In this document: positions 9,131-17,892 of the stretch, piece after piece
Layout of the letters: every line of letters begins with the position of its first letter
How positions within the stretch are numbered: position 1 is the stretch's first letter
NCBI RefSeq assembly: GCF_900539295.1
Contig: NZ_UQBH01000009.1
Coordinates: forward strand, 17,462 to 81,461
Length of the DNA: 64,000 nt
Direction: 5' to 3'
Source of the DNA: an uncultured Megasphaera sp.
GTDB taxonomy: Bacteria > Bacillota > Negativicutes > Veillonellales > Megasphaeraceae
Notes under the pieces: model-generated
Databases searched by the model: none
What the model was told of the DNA's origin: nothing
Seen by the model: the letters and a program-made list of their open reading frames with translations, nothing else
Position numbers and translations under genes: made by a program

Positions 9131-10654
9131 TCACTGATCGATCAGGCTCTTGCCTGTCATTTCACTGGGAATATCCATGCCGGCCAGGGTCAGCATCGTC
9201 GGAGCGACATCGGCTAAGATGCCGTCGTGGAGATGATCATTTTTGTGTTCTTCACTGACCAAGATGCACGGTACATGATTTGTCGTATGAGCCGTATAAG
9301 GGCTGCCCGTTTCGGGATCAGCCATTTTTTCCGCATTGCCGTGGTCCGCAATGATGAGCAGCTGTCCATCGACGGCACGGAGAGCTTCGACGATCTTGCC
9401 GACGCAGGTATCGACCGTTTCAACGGCTTTGACAGCTGCTTCAAAGACGCCCGTATGACCTACCATGTCGGCGTTGGCAAAGTTGAGCATGATCATGTCG
9501 TATTTATCAGCTTTAATCTGTTCGATAACCTTTTCCGTAACGATAGGTGCATTCATTTCCGGCTGCAGGTCATAGGTTGCGACCTTCGGAGACGGTACTA
9601 AAATGCGGTCTTCGCCCTGGTTCGGTTCTTCTTCGCCGCCATTGAAGAAATACGTAACATGAGCGTATTTTTCCGTTTCAGCGATGCGAAGCTGGGTCTT
9701 GCCGGCTTTAGCCAAGACTTCGCCCAAGGTATGGGGGATCCGTTCTTTGTCGTATACGACATGGGCCGGAAGGTCATCTTCGTAGCGGGTCATGGTTGCA
9801 AAGTAAACGTCCAATTTCTTCGGACGCGGGAATTCAGCAAAGTCAGGAACGACGAAAGCCGTCGTCAGCTGACGAGCCCGGTCGGGGCGGAAGTTAAAGA
9901 AGACAACGCTGTCCCCATCTTCAACGGGGTGTTTACGAATGACCGTCGGAACGACGAATTCATCGGAAACGTCGGCTTCATAAGAATGTTTCAAGCACGT
10001 GGCTGCATCTGGTTCCTGCGGTCCTTCTGCCAAGGCTACGGCATCGTAAGCTTTTTCAACGCGTTCCCAGCGTTTATCGCGGTCCATGGCGTAATAACGG
10101 CCGCTGATGGTGGCGATTTCGCCGACGCCGAGTTCTGCGCATTTATCTTCCAGTTCCTTCAAGAATTCACCGGCGCTGCGGGGCAGTACGTCGCGGCCGT
10201 CGAGGAAGGCATGGACATAGACTTTTTTCAAGCCGAAGCGTTTTGCCATTTCGAGGAGGCCGAAGAGGTGTTTTTCACTGCTGTGAACGCCGCCGGGAGA
10301 TACGAGGCCCAATAAATGGAGGGCCGAATCATTCTTCTTGGCGTTTTCCATAGCGCCGACCAGAGCCGGTTTTTCAAAGAAGGGACCTTCTTTGATGTCT
10401 TTCGTGATTTTGGTCAAGGCCTGATAGACGATACGGCCGGCACCGATATTGAGGTGACCGACTTCAGAGTTCCCGATCTGACCGTCCGGCAAGCCGACAT
10501 CTTCACCAGAAGCACCGAGGAAAGAATGGGGATATTCTTCCCAAAGTTTCGGCAGAACCTTGAGATCTGCCTGGGCTACGGCATTATCTTTTTGGATATC
10601 GCTGCAGCCAAAACCATCCATGATGATTAACATTACTGGTTTTTTGTTTGCCAT
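9131..10654 (-). CDS. gpmI: 2,3-bisphosphoglycerate-independent phosphoglycerate mutase
   Basis: A 507-residue metalloenzyme interconverting 3- and 2-phosphoglycerate. The alkaline-phosphatase-fold N-terminus is visible (LIIMDGFG), followed by the phosphorylated Ser region PDGQIGNSEVGHLNIGAGR, HAFLDGRDV, the NFRPDRARQ arginine loop, NFANADMVGHTG and the metal-binding IIADHGNAE. AAAGGAG precedes the ATG. It lies downstream of gap behind a terminator and upstream of cggR. Confidence 0.97.
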   Translation of the reverse strand: MANKKPVMLIIMDGFGCSDIQKDNAVAQADLKVLPKLWEEYPHSFLGASGEDVGLPDGQIGNSEVGHLNIGAGRIVYQALTKITKDIKEGPFFEKPALVGAMENAKKNDSALHLLGLVSPGGVHSSEKHLFGLLEMAKRFGLKKVYVHAFLDGRDVLPRSAGEFLKELEDKCAELGVGEIATISGRYYAMDRDKRWERVEKAYDAVALAEGPQEPDAATCLKHSYEADVSDEFVVPTVIRKHPVEDGDSVVFFNFRPDRARQLTTAFVVPDFAEFPRPKKLDVYFATMTRYEDDLPAHVVYDKERIPHTLGEVLAKAGKTQLRIAETEKYAHVTYFFNGGEEEPNQGEDRILVPSPKVATYDLQPEMNAPIVTEKVIEQIKADKYDMIMLNFANADMVGHTGVFEAAVKAVETVDTCVGKIVEALRAVDGQLLIIADHGNAEKMADPETGSPYTAHTTNHVPCILVSEEHKNDHLHDGILADVAPTMLTLAGMDIPSEMTGKSLIDQ

Positions 10655-10685
10655 TGTAGTGTTTTACTCCTTTTTGTAGTAAAGA

Positions 10686-10723
10686 AAAACAAAAGGGGCT
10701 GTCGCCGCAGCGACAGCCCCTTT
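10686..10723 (-). terminator. Terminator between gap and gpmI
   Basis: A 14-bp perfect stem (AAAGGGGCTGTCGC and its complement) with a 4-base loop, followed on the minus strand by T-rich sequence. It limits readthrough from gap into gpmI. Confidence 0.9.
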
Positions 10724-10796
10724 CAGCGCTTTTCGATGTTTCAATCTCATTTGTAACGGGAGGCTGTTTACCCGTCGGGAAATGCGTCGCTACAAA

Positions 10797-11825
10797 TTAG
10801 TGTTTGCTGTTGTAATCGTTCATTACGGCAATGAGGTTGAGGACCTTGTTGGAGTAACCGATTTCATTGTCGTACCAGGAAACAACTTTAACGAAAGTAT
10901 CCGTCAGGGCGATACCGGCTTTAGCATCGAAAATGGATGTAAGCGGGCAGCCGAGGAAGTCGGAAGAAACAACGTCTTCTTCCGTATAGCCGAGGATGCC
11001 TTTCAATTCGCCTTCGGAAGCTTTTTTCATAGCTGCGCAGATTTCATCGTACGTAGCCGGTTTTGCGAGGTTAACCGTGAGGTCGACGACAGAAACGTCG
11101 AGGGTCGGAACACGCATGGACATACCGGTCAATTTGCCATTCAATTCAGGAATGACTTTGCCTACAGCTTTAGCAGCACCCGTGCTGGACGGAATGATGT
11201 TGCCGGCAGCTGCACGGCCGCCGCGCCAGTCTTTCATGGAAGGACCGTCAACGGTTTTCTGAGTAGCCGTCGTGGAGTGAACGGTCGTCATGAGGCCGTC
11301 TTTGATGCCGAAAGCATCGTTGAGGACTTTAGCGATAGGAGCCAGGCAGTTCGTCGTGCAAGATGCGTTGGAGACGATTGTCTGGCCTTTGTATGTGTCG
11401 GTGTTAACGCCGCAAACGAACATGTCTGCCTGACGGCCGTCTTCACCCTGTTTGGAAGGAGCGGAGAGAACAACATATTTAGCGCCTGCTGCCAAGTGTT
11501 TTTCAGCGAGGTCCATCGTGAGGAAACGACCGGTCGATTCAACGACGTATTCAGCGCCGACTTCGTCCCATTTGAGGTTAGCCGGATCCATTTCAGCCGT
11601 TACGCGGATTTTTTTGCCGTTGACGATGAGCTGGCTGTTTTTAGCGTCAACTTCAATCGTGCCATCGAAGCGACCATGCATGGTGTCGTATTTGAGCATG
11701 TATGCCAGGTATTCAACCGGGCCGAGGTCGTTGATGCCTACGATTTCAATATCATCGCGAGTCTGAGCTGCGCGGAAAACAAAACGACCAATACGACCGA
11801 AACCATTAATACCAACCTTAATCAT
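10797..11825 (-). CDS. gap: Glyceraldehyde-3-phosphate dehydrogenase, type I
   Basis: A 342-residue NAD-dependent enzyme. The N-terminal Rossmann motif is KVGINGFGRIGR, the catalytic cysteine is Cys156 in SNASCTTNCLAP, and the conserved WYDNEIGYS sits near the C-terminus. The start is the ATG after AAAAGGAG; a longer frame to 11918 runs through the promoter and is not used. It appears to be transcribed separately, from a promoter overlapped by a 17-bp palindrome. Confidence 0.97.
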   Translation of the reverse strand: MIKVGINGFGRIGRFVFRAAQTRDDIEIVGINDLGPVEYLAYMLKYDTMHGRFDGTIEVDAKNSQLIVNGKKIRVTAEMDPANLKWDEVGAEYVVESTGRFLTMDLAEKHLAAGAKYVVLSAPSKQGEDGRQADMFVCGVNTDTYKGQTIVSNASCTTNCLAPIAKVLNDAFGIKDGLMTTVHSTTATQKTVDGPSMKDWRGGRAAAGNIIPSSTGAAKAVGKVIPELNGKLTGMSMRVPTLDVSVVDLTVNLAKPATYDEICAAMKKASEGELKGILGYTEEDVVSSDFLGCPLTSIFDAKAGIALTDTFVKVVSWYDNEIGYSNKVLNLIAVMNDYNSKH

Positions 11826-11893
11826 TGTCGATACACTCCTTTTAAAAACGAAAATAACTTTTGTATATAATTCTAAGAACTTAAAGGCCTTGC

Positions 11894-11935
11894 TACTTAC
11901 AATGTAAGTATGCCACATCGGGCCGAATTTTGCAA
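11894..11935 (-). promoter_or_regulatory. gap promoter with overlapping 17-bp palindromic candidate operator
   Basis: On the minus strand TTGCAA (11935-11930), a 17-base spacer and CATACT (11912-11907) form a sigma-A-like promoter. A perfect palindrome, TACTTACAATGTAAGTA (11894-11910), covers the -10 and probable start site. It is unlike the direct-repeat CggR operator of Bacillus. The operator function is inferred from position. Confidence 0.6.
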
Positions 11936-11960
11936 TACCATGGACGCTTTACGTCCCAAT

Positions 11961-12722
11961 TTATTGCATTCCCAAAGATGCGGCAGCGATACCGACGTAT
12001 TCCTTAATGGCCAGGCAAGAATTGAGCAGATAGGCCGATTGCGGTACGACGGTATAAGGCGACCAAATAGGATTCATATTGCTGCGGTAGTCAGACGGAT
12101 AGGGAATGAAGTCCAATCCCTCTCGACTAAAGAAACGGGATGCCCGCGGCATATGAAAGGCGCTGGTAACGACGATAGCCTTCTTCCAGCCCTGCTGACG
12201 GCAAATTTCTTTAGAAAAAGCAGCATTCTCTGCCGTATTTCGACTTTTATCGTCCATAAAGATCCGATTGTCAGGGACGCCAAGGGACAGGAGCATCCGC
12301 TTTTCAATATGCGATTCGTTGGCCTCGCCTTCAAGGACGGTGCCTCCGGACAAGAGAATGGGCAGATTCTTGGCTTTTTCCAAGCGAAGGGCCGTCAAGA
12401 ATCGGTTGGCCGCCGCGCTTCCGACTTGCCCTACCCCGTCAACGTCGGGCACACCGGCCCGAGAGCCGCCGCCGAGGACGATGATGACATCGCCGTCGAG
12501 GGCTTCCAGTGACGGTTGTTCATAGGCCATTTCCAAAGGGCGGATGAGGCTGTCTGAAACAGGCTCCGTCGATAACAGGTAGAAGACGGCCGTAATGACC
12601 AGCATGGCCCAGCGTCCGGCCTGCTTCTTTCGAAAGAGCCAGGCCGTCAAGATCATAAAGGCCAAAACAATGCCGCCTAAGGGCAAAATCCAAGCGTAAA
12701 TCCATTTGACAAGATACAACAT
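11961..12722 (-). CDS. YdcF/ElyC-family (DUF218) membrane-anchored protein
   Basis: About 253 residues. Two hydrophobic helices occupy residues 1-60 and a DUF218 domain follows, with DVIIVLGGGSRAG, LPILLSGGT, SRNTAENAAFSKEI and VVTSAFHMPRA. ElyC-like proteins are linked to envelope polysaccharide or peptidoglycan precursor metabolism in E. coli; YdcF binds S-adenosylmethionine in vitro. The ATG at 12722 has AAGAAGG upstream and is preferred over the in-frame ATG at 12779. It is probably transcribed alone. Confidence 0.82.
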   Translation of the reverse strand: MLYLVKWIYAWILPLGGIVLAFMILTAWLFRKKQAGRWAMLVITAVFYLLSTEPVSDSLIRPLEMAYEQPSLEALDGDVIIVLGGGSRAGVPDVDGVGQVGSAAANRFLTALRLEKAKNLPILLSGGTVLEGEANESHIEKRMLLSLGVPDNRIFMDDKSRNTAENAAFSKEICRQQGWKKAIVVTSAFHMPRASRFFSREGLDFIPYPSDYRSNMNPIWSPYTVVPQSAYLLNSCLAIKEYVGIAAASLGMQ

Positions 12723-12837
12723 AAAAGGACACCTTCTTACGACTCCGGTTCGAGTCTTTCCGATGAGAGGCACTATCATAAAAAGTGTTTCTCCCCATCA
12801 TCGCTACTATTATATCATAAGACTTGCCGGAGACCAG

Positions 12838-12866
12838 TTGGCAATTTGTAAAATGTATGTTATACT
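12838..12866 (+). promoter_or_regulatory. ssrA promoter
   Basis: TTGGCA (12838-12843), a 17-base spacer and TATACT (12861-12866), about 34 bases before the mature tmRNA 5' end. Confidence 0.7.
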
Positions 12867-12899
12867 TATTTTGAATCTCTGTCGGGGTTCTACATCCAT

Positions 12900-13250
12900 G
12901 GGGATGTAAAGGTTTCGACGTGGATGGTTGTATCATGAATAGCGAGCCGGGGTTTCATCTGCCCGTAAATCGGTGAACCTTTTAAATTAAACGCAAAAGA
13001 AAACAATTTTGCTTTAGCTGCCTAAGGGCGGCTAACGTCTCTTGCTGCTAATCCTGCGGGCAGTTTGCAGACGTCACTTAGCGGGATACCACATGGTTTT
13101 GCCTGGCAGCCGTGTCGGGAAACTCACAGGCTGGAATCGTCTAGTTTGTCCTTGTACGAAAACGGTTTAAGATACTAACAAGGTCTGCGCTCGGAGAAGT
13201 TCATGGGGCTGCATTTACGGACAGGAGTTCGACTCTCCTCATCTCCACCA
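12900..13250 (+). ncRNA. ssrA: tmRNA (one-piece)
   Basis: The 5' end GGGGATGTAAAGGTTTCGAC and the 3' end CATCTCCACCA pair as the alanine-type acceptor stem, with an encoded CCA and the T-arm GGACAGGAGTTCGACTCTCC. The tag frame runs from a GCA resume codon at 12993 to TAA at 13025 and reads AKENNFALAA, with the usual ALAA degradation end. tmRNA with SmpB rescues stalled ribosomes. Confidence 0.97.
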
Positions 13251-13258
13251 AAGTCAAA

Positions 13259-13288
13259 GGACTATCGTCACTCGATAGTCCTTTTTTA
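13259..13288 (+). terminator. ssrA terminator
   Basis: GGACTATCG/CGATAGTCC stem with a 5-base loop followed by six T, 9 bases after the CCA end. Confidence 0.92.
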
Positions 13289-13329
13289 TTGAAAAAATCC
13301 CTATATCCTTATTTTTTCATTCTTTCTCC

Positions 13330-13358
13330 TTGACAAACCTTTTACACAGGTCTATGAT
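13330..13358 (+). promoter_or_regulatory. Promoter of the T-box/MFS transcription unit
   Basis: Consensus TTGACA (13330-13335), 17-base spacer, TATGAT (13353-13358). Transcription should begin near 13365, just upstream of the T-box. Confidence 0.85.
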
Positions 13359-13364
13359 AGGGTG

Positions 13365-13645
13365 CATAACTTAAACACGATATATTGACATTCGATGACG
13401 AGAAAGAGTACAGCTTTGCAAAAGCACACAGCGAGCCGGGTATGGTGAAAGCCGGCAGCCGGAGGAAGCTTGGAAAATCATCTCTGAGAATTGCAGTTGA
13501 AATGAGTAAACTGCACCGTCTGATCCACGTTACAGGAAATGCGTATGATAGTACGTTACAAAGTGCCTTGCATGTTTGGCAAGGAATATCGGGTGGTACC
13601 GCGGATATAAAACTTCCGTCCCTTTAGTGGGGCGGAAGTTTTTTT
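13365..13645 (+). promoter_or_regulatory. T-box leader, predicted AUC (Ile) specifier
   Basis: Stem I shows the K-turn GATGA (13394-13398), AGTA (13407-13410) and the distal AGCGAGCCGG region. The 3' strand of the specifier loop runs from AAGCT to TCTC and contains GGAAA-ATC-A, giving AUC at 13477-13479 as the likely specifier. AAU shifted by one base is the alternative. The T-box sequence GGGTGGTACCGCGG is at 13591-13604. The terminator (stem AACTTCCG... at 13611-13640, then seven T) follows. Uncharged tRNA should stabilise the antiterminator and permit transcription of the MFS gene. UGGU in the bulge would pair with an A73 discriminator, which fits tRNA-Ile. Confidence 0.92.
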
Positions 13646-13696
13646 ATTTCATGTTTATCTTATGACAATCTAACTTATCATTAGGAGGAATGCATC

Positions 13697-15052
13697 ATGG
13701 AAAACATCAATTTCGACAGTCTTAAACGGCGGAGAGATCTGCGCATTATTTTACCGGTCTTTCTCGTTTCGATTATTGCCTGCATCGACCGCGTCAATAT
13801 TTCCTATGCCAAACTGACCATGACCCAGACCCTGGGCTGGCTGTCCCCTGAAGTATACGGTTTTGGCGCCGGTATCTTCTTTGCCGGTTACCTGCTGCTG
13901 GAAATCCCCGGTTCCCTCTTTGCCGCGAAATTCTCGGCATCGAAATGGATTGCCCGCATCATGTTTACTTGGGGCGCCGTCAGCCTCTGTATGGCCTTCG
14001 TTACGACGGAGTGGCAATTCTACCTCTGCCGCTTCCTCTTAGGCGCGTCAGAAGCCAGCCTCTATCCGGTCATCTATTCTCTCCTATTCCCCCGCTGGTT
14101 CACGGCAGCTGAACGGTCCCGGGCGACGTCACTCATGCTTACCTCCCTGCTCCTTTCAACCATCGTCGGTGCCCCCATCGCCGGCGTCCTCTTAGAACAT
14201 TCCTTCTTCGGCCTCTTAGGCTGGCAGGAACTGTTCATCCTCGAATCGATTCCGGCCCTCATCTTTGCCTTCTATTTCTTACTGGCCGTCAAGGACCGTC
14301 CGGACCAAGTCCATTGGCTGACAGACGCTGAAAAAGAATACCTGACGACCATGTATGAACAAGAACAACGAGCCATGCAGCACGTGAAAAAGTATACCGT
14401 TCTTCAGGCCTTTACCGATGCCAAGGTATTAAAGCTCTGTTTCATCTACTTTCTCTGGGTCGTCGGTTTCTGGGGCTTTTACTTCTGGATGCCGACAGTC
14501 CTGAAAAATCTCTCCGGCTGGTCGACGTCCCTCATCGGCGGCGCTATCGCCATCCCCATGGCAGCGGCCCTCGTCGTCCAATTAATCATCGGCCATACGG
14601 CAACGGTCACCGGCGACAAAGTATGGCACGTCTTCGCGGCCCTCACCGTCGGCGCCGTCGGCCTCGGCCTCTCGCCCTTTGCCCATAACATGGGCGTCGC
14701 CCTGTTTCTCATCTGCCTGTCCGCTATCGGCATCCACGCTTCCATGGGCGTCTGGTGGACCATTCCGACGACCTTCCTCTCCGGTCCGGCCGCTGCCGGC
14801 TCCATCGCCCTCATCAACTCCTGCGGCAACCTGGGCGGCATGTTCGGTCCTAATATGATGGCCTGGGTCCAGGCCCAAACGGGAAGCTTCGCTATGGGCT
14901 ACTATCTGATGGCCCTGTTCATGTTCAGCGCCGGACTCTTAGTCCTGACTTTGAAATACAAGGTGAACGGCACCGTAAAAGAAGACGTACACCTCGACAC
15001 GCGAAAGAATCCGACACTGTACGCCGGCACCCAGCCTACCGTAAACCATTAA
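13697..15052 (+). CDS. MFS transporter, anion:cation symporter-like family
   Basis: A 451-residue protein with about 12 hydrophobic segments and a central loop (residues 205-240). The N-terminal region IACIDRVNISYAKLTM is typical of ACS-family (organic anion, glucarate/galactonate/phthalate-like) permeases. GAPIAGVLL and the loop-2 segment LFPRWFTAAERSRA also match the superfamily. AGGAGG precedes the ATG. The T-box in its leader suggests expression rises on amino acid limitation, so an amino-acid-related substrate is possible. The family name alone would predict a carboxylate. Substrate unresolved. Confidence 0.85.
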   Translation: MENINFDSLKRRRDLRIILPVFLVSIIACIDRVNISYAKLTMTQTLGWLSPEVYGFGAGIFFAGYLLLEIPGSLFAAKFSASKWIARIMFTWGAVSLCMAFVTTEWQFYLCRFLLGASEASLYPVIYSLLFPRWFTAAERSRATSLMLTSLLLSTIVGAPIAGVLLEHSFFGLLGWQELFILESIPALIFAFYFLLAVKDRPDQVHWLTDAEKEYLTTMYEQEQRAMQHVKKYTVLQAFTDAKVLKLCFIYFLWVVGFWGFYFWMPTVLKNLSGWSTSLIGGAIAIPMAAALVVQLIIGHTATVTGDKVWHVFAALTVGAVGLGLSPFAHNMGVALFLICLSAIGIHASMGVWWTIPTTFLSGPAAAGSIALINSCGNLGGMFGPNMMAWVQAQTGSFAMGYYLMALFMFSAGLLVLTLKYKVNGTVKEDVHLDTRKNPTLYAGTQPTVNH

Positions 15053-15060
15053 GATACGCA

Positions 15061-15108
15061 AAAATCCCACGACCTCTCATGACACCTGAAAGGCTGTGGG
15101 ATTTTTTT
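15061..15108. terminator. Bidirectional terminator between MFS and GDSL genes
   Basis: AAAATCCCAC (15061-15070) pairs with GTGGGATTTT (15096-15105); T runs exist on both strands, so it can end both converging transcripts. Confidence 0.85.
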
Positions 15109-15145
15109 ATGACGGAAGGATGAAATTGTAAAGGAGACCGAGATT

Positions 15146-15721
15146 TTACGCCTTTGGCAGAAATACCTTCAACGCTTCTTGGGCAAATACGGCGTACCCT
15201 TCGGCATTGGGATGAACGCCGTCCGCATAGAGATTTTTCCCGGATTTTCCTTCGCCATCCTGCAAAGCCTGATAAAAGTCGATGATAGTGCAGCCCGTAT
15301 TTGAACTATAATCCAAAAGCCACTGACGGTAGCGGAGGAGAGTCTCATTATGCCGATTCACATCGCCTGCATCCTGCCAGCCATAGTATGCACTTTCCGG
15401 TTTAGTCAAGGGCGGGATGCCGATATACACCGGTTCCTCCTGGGATTTTAACAGCGAAACCAAGGTTTCTATATTGCGGCAGACGGCGGAAAAATCCTTA
15501 TCGAGGAGGATATCGTTGGACCCTCCCATGATGAAGAAGGCATCGTAGCCGACGAGATCAAGCTGGTGCAGGCGAAAAACCATGCCGGCCGTCGTGTCAC
15601 CGCATTGTCCCCGGTTATCGATTTGAATCTTGCCGCCTGTCGCCACCAAGGTCGTCCACCGCTCTCCCGGAAGCACATCGTAACCGTAAGTCAAACTATC
15701 GCCTATACAGAGGATTTTCAT
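15146..15721 (-). CDS. SGNH/GDSL-family hydrolase (esterase/lipase)
   Basis: About 191 residues, single domain. Block I is ILCIGDSLTYGYD with the nucleophile Ser, block II has Gly in RGQCGDTT, block III is GGSNDIL, and block V is DGVHPNAEGY with catalytic Asp and His. No signal peptide, so it is probably a cytoplasmic acyl esterase or thioesterase. Its ATG overlaps the stop of the upstream ABC gene (ATGA), so it is translationally coupled to the ECF transporter genes. The link to transport is unclear. Confidence 0.88.
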   Translation of the reverse strand: MKILCIGDSLTYGYDVLPGERWTTLVATGGKIQIDNRGQCGDTTAGMVFRLHQLDLVGYDAFFIMGGSNDILLDKDFSAVCRNIETLVSLLKSQEEPVYIGIPPLTKPESAYYGWQDAGDVNRHNETLLRYRQWLLDYSSNTGCTIIDFYQALQDGEGKSGKNLYADGVHPNAEGYAVFAQEALKVFLPKA

Positions 15722-17193
15722 GACAGGATCCCCTTTTGAACAGCGGCTACGGCCGTTTCCGCCGAAAGCCACGGCGCATCGAAGCGGCAGCCGGCTTTTT
15801 CAAGATCCATTTGGCAGGCAAACATCTTGGGAATCGCACTGGCATAAATATCATGATCGTACATATAACGCAGAGTCGTTTCGACGTCAGCGTCGCTGAG
15901 GATATGACCGTGGTCGATGAGAACCAATCGGTTGGCATAAGGCAGGGCTGCTTCCAGCGTATGTTCGACGACGACGATCGTGTGTCCATAGGTTACATTC
16001 AAATCGTGAATCAATTCATAGAACTCGTGGGTCCCTTCCGGATCCAGGGCCGACGTCGGTTCATCAAAGACCAGGATGTCGGGGTTAGTCGCCAAGACGT
16101 CAGCAATGACCAGACGCTGACGCTGGCCGCCGGACAGCTTGGTCAGGGGCCGCTGGCGATAAGGCAGCATGTGGACTTTTTCCAGTGCTTCCGTGACGGC
16201 CTGATCGATTTTATCCGGAGCAACGCCCTGGTTTTCCAGGCTGAAGGCGATTTCTTCTTCAACGGTCATGGCGACCAACTGGCTGTCGTAATCATCGAGC
16301 ATGGCTCCGACGCGGGCTGCGAGTTTCGAAATCGTCGTCTGCGTCGTCGCTTGGCCGTTGACATAGACCATGCCCTTCATGACGCCGCCGAAATAATGCG
16401 GAATGGCACCGGTCATGGCCATGCACAGCGAGCTCTTGCCGCTGCCGCTTTCACCGGTAATGACCAAAAAGTCGCCTTCACGGACCGTCAGATTGACATC
16501 ATCGAGGACCGGCGTCTTCTGTTTATTATAGATATAAGAAAGGTGTTCCATGGAAATGAGGCCTTCTTGAGCGGGCTTCAAGTCGTACATGCTGTGATCG
16601 GAGGCCACTTCTTGTTCTTCGAGAGAATCGAGGATGCCTCGCGATACGAAGAGGCGCAGAGCCGGAAAATACATAATCGGTGTGACGATAGCATTCAAGG
16701 CGCCGATGACGACGACCAATGGCAGCATGGCCGTAAAATAGACGACGTTCGGAAGGTCCATGACGAATTTCAAAATAGTGACAAAGGCACCGCCGCTCAT
16801 GCAGGTAGCGGCAAACCCGGTCAGGACGGGCAGGCAGGAATGGCCCTTCACTTTGATGAAGGCCAAGTTCTTGACGATAAAGGCGCAGGTAAGGGCCCCG
16901 ACGGGTTCACTGATAAGGTTGCCGTAGGGAAAGCCCGATTTCGACGTCAGAACGTTGACCAAAGCTGCGACGAGACCGATGCCGAGAGCCTGTTTATAGC
17001 TGGGCTTGGTGAGGCAAATGGCGACGCAGTACGTGGCAATCGTCCAGTTCGGCGTGACGCCGCCGACACTTGGCGAGACGAGGTGCAAGATCGTGCCGAT
17101 GGCCAGCATCAGCGTCGTAATGGTAATCCAGCGGAACTGACCGCCCTGACGGTGATGAAATTCTAATTTAGAAATATCTGCTACTTGTTTCAT
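15718..17193 (-). CDS. Fused TrpP-like S component and ECF ATPase
   Basis: A 491-residue two-part protein. Residues 20-190 are a membrane domain of about six helices; LAIGTILHLVSP-VGGVTP at residues 30-48 resembles TrpP-family tryptophan transporters. Residues 212-490 are an ECF-type ABC ATPase: Walker A GESGSGKS (247-254), LSGGQRQR (353-360), Walker B ILVFDEP (373-379) and the switch His in VVEHTLEA. In most ECF systems the S component and ATPases are separate polypeptides. It follows ecfT by 12 bases in an operon with a Trp-specifier T-box, so it probably serves in tryptophan or indole-compound uptake (inference). GGAGGGG precedes the ATG. Confidence 0.85.
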   Translation of the reverse strand: MKQVADISKLEFHHRQGGQFRWITITTLMLAIGTILHLVSPSVGGVTPNWTIATYCVAICLTKPSYKQALGIGLVAALVNVLTSKSGFPYGNLISEPVGALTCAFIVKNLAFIKVKGHSCLPVLTGFAATCMSGGAFVTILKFVMDLPNVVYFTAMLPLVVVIGALNAIVTPIMYFPALRLFVSRGILDSLEEQEVASDHSMYDLKPAQEGLISMEHLSYIYNKQKTPVLDDVNLTVREGDFLVITGESGSGKSSLCMAMTGAIPHYFGGVMKGMVYVNGQATTQTTISKLAARVGAMLDDYDSQLVAMTVEEEIAFSLENQGVAPDKIDQAVTEALEKVHMLPYRQRPLTKLSGGQRQRLVIADVLATNPDILVFDEPTSALDPEGTHEFYELIHDLNVTYGHTIVVVEHTLEAALPYANRLVLIDHGHILSDADVETTLRYMYDHDIYASAIPKMFACQMDLEKAGCRFDAPWLSAETAVAAVQKGILS

Positions 17194-17205
17194 CGAGTTC
17201 CCCTC

Positions 17206-17892
17206 CTATACCAGTCCCTGCATCCGCAAATAAACGATACCGCAGCTCAAGGCCAACATGACAAAAATAACGATGTAATCGCGCCCTTTTGGCTGAACGT
17301 TGCTCATAAAACTGTGTTCATGACTGCCAAATCCGCGCAGTTCCAAACTGAGGGCCATCGTTTCCGACCGGCCCAGTGATTTCAGCATGAGCGGCTGGAC
17401 GACACTCATGTAGTTGATGACTTTCTTAAAGATATTGCCCTTTGTCGAAAGGCCCCGGCAGGCCTGGGCTTCCTGAACGGCCTGACTTTCCGCGATGAAG
17501 TCCGGCACGAAGCGCAGGGCCGCCGTAAACATGAAGGCGTATTCATAAGGGATCTTAATCTGCTTGACCAGGGCTGCCGTCAAATCCTGCAGGCGCGTCG
17601 TCGTCAGCAAGATGATGAAAACGATGGTCATAGCCAGCATGCGAAGGCCCGTAACGTAAGCCGATTCCATAGATCCCCCGCCGAGGAGTTGGACGACCGC
17701 CAAGAAGACGGCGAAAATGATCAGGCTGAATACGGCCTTGATATTGCGCGATAAGTTGCCGCACAGGCCTAAGAGAATGAGTTCAATAACGACCAAACCG
17801 ACTAAAGGAAGGGGCGTATGCATGACCAGAGCCCAGAAAGAAAAGGCAAAGGTACCGATTAATTTAGTAACAGGAACAAAATTTTTCATCAT
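17206..17892 (-). CDS. ecfT: ECF transporter T component (transmembrane coupling protein)
   Basis: A 228-residue membrane protein with five to six hydrophobic segments. Two cytoplasmic coupling motifs occur: EAQACRGLS near residue 147 and ELRGFGS near 191, the ARG-type sequences that dock into the ATPases. It would link the S domain to the ATPase pair. The start overlaps the stop of the upstream ATPase gene (ATGA), so it is coupled. Two tandem ATG codons leave the exact first residue open. Confidence 0.88.
   Translation of the reverse strand: MMKNFVPVTKLIGTFAFSFWALVMHTPLPLVGLVVIELILLGLCGNLSRNIKAVFSLIIFAVFLAVVQLLGGGSMESAYVTGLRMLAMTIVFIILLTTTRLQDLTAALVKQIKIPYEYAFMFTAALRFVPDFIAESQAVQEAQACRGLSTKGNIFKKVINYMSVVQPLMLKSLGRSETMALSLELRGFGSHEHSFMSNVQPKGRDYIVIFVMLALSCGIVYLRMQGLV

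Noticed and set aside
10797..11918. GAPDH start at 11918
   Set aside because: The extension covers the promoter and palindrome; MIKVGINGFG at 11825 is the family start with a ribosome site.
13385..13627. 80-codon frame at 13385-13627
   Set aside because: It lies entirely inside the T-box RNA, including its terminator arms.
15736..17166. 476-codon plus-strand frame opposite the fused ECF gene
   Set aside because: No ribosome site, no family features, and the opposite strand encodes a clear ABC ATPase. Similar mirror frames (for example 6946-8052, 10782-11870, 34035-35372, 60199-61485) are rejected for the same reason.
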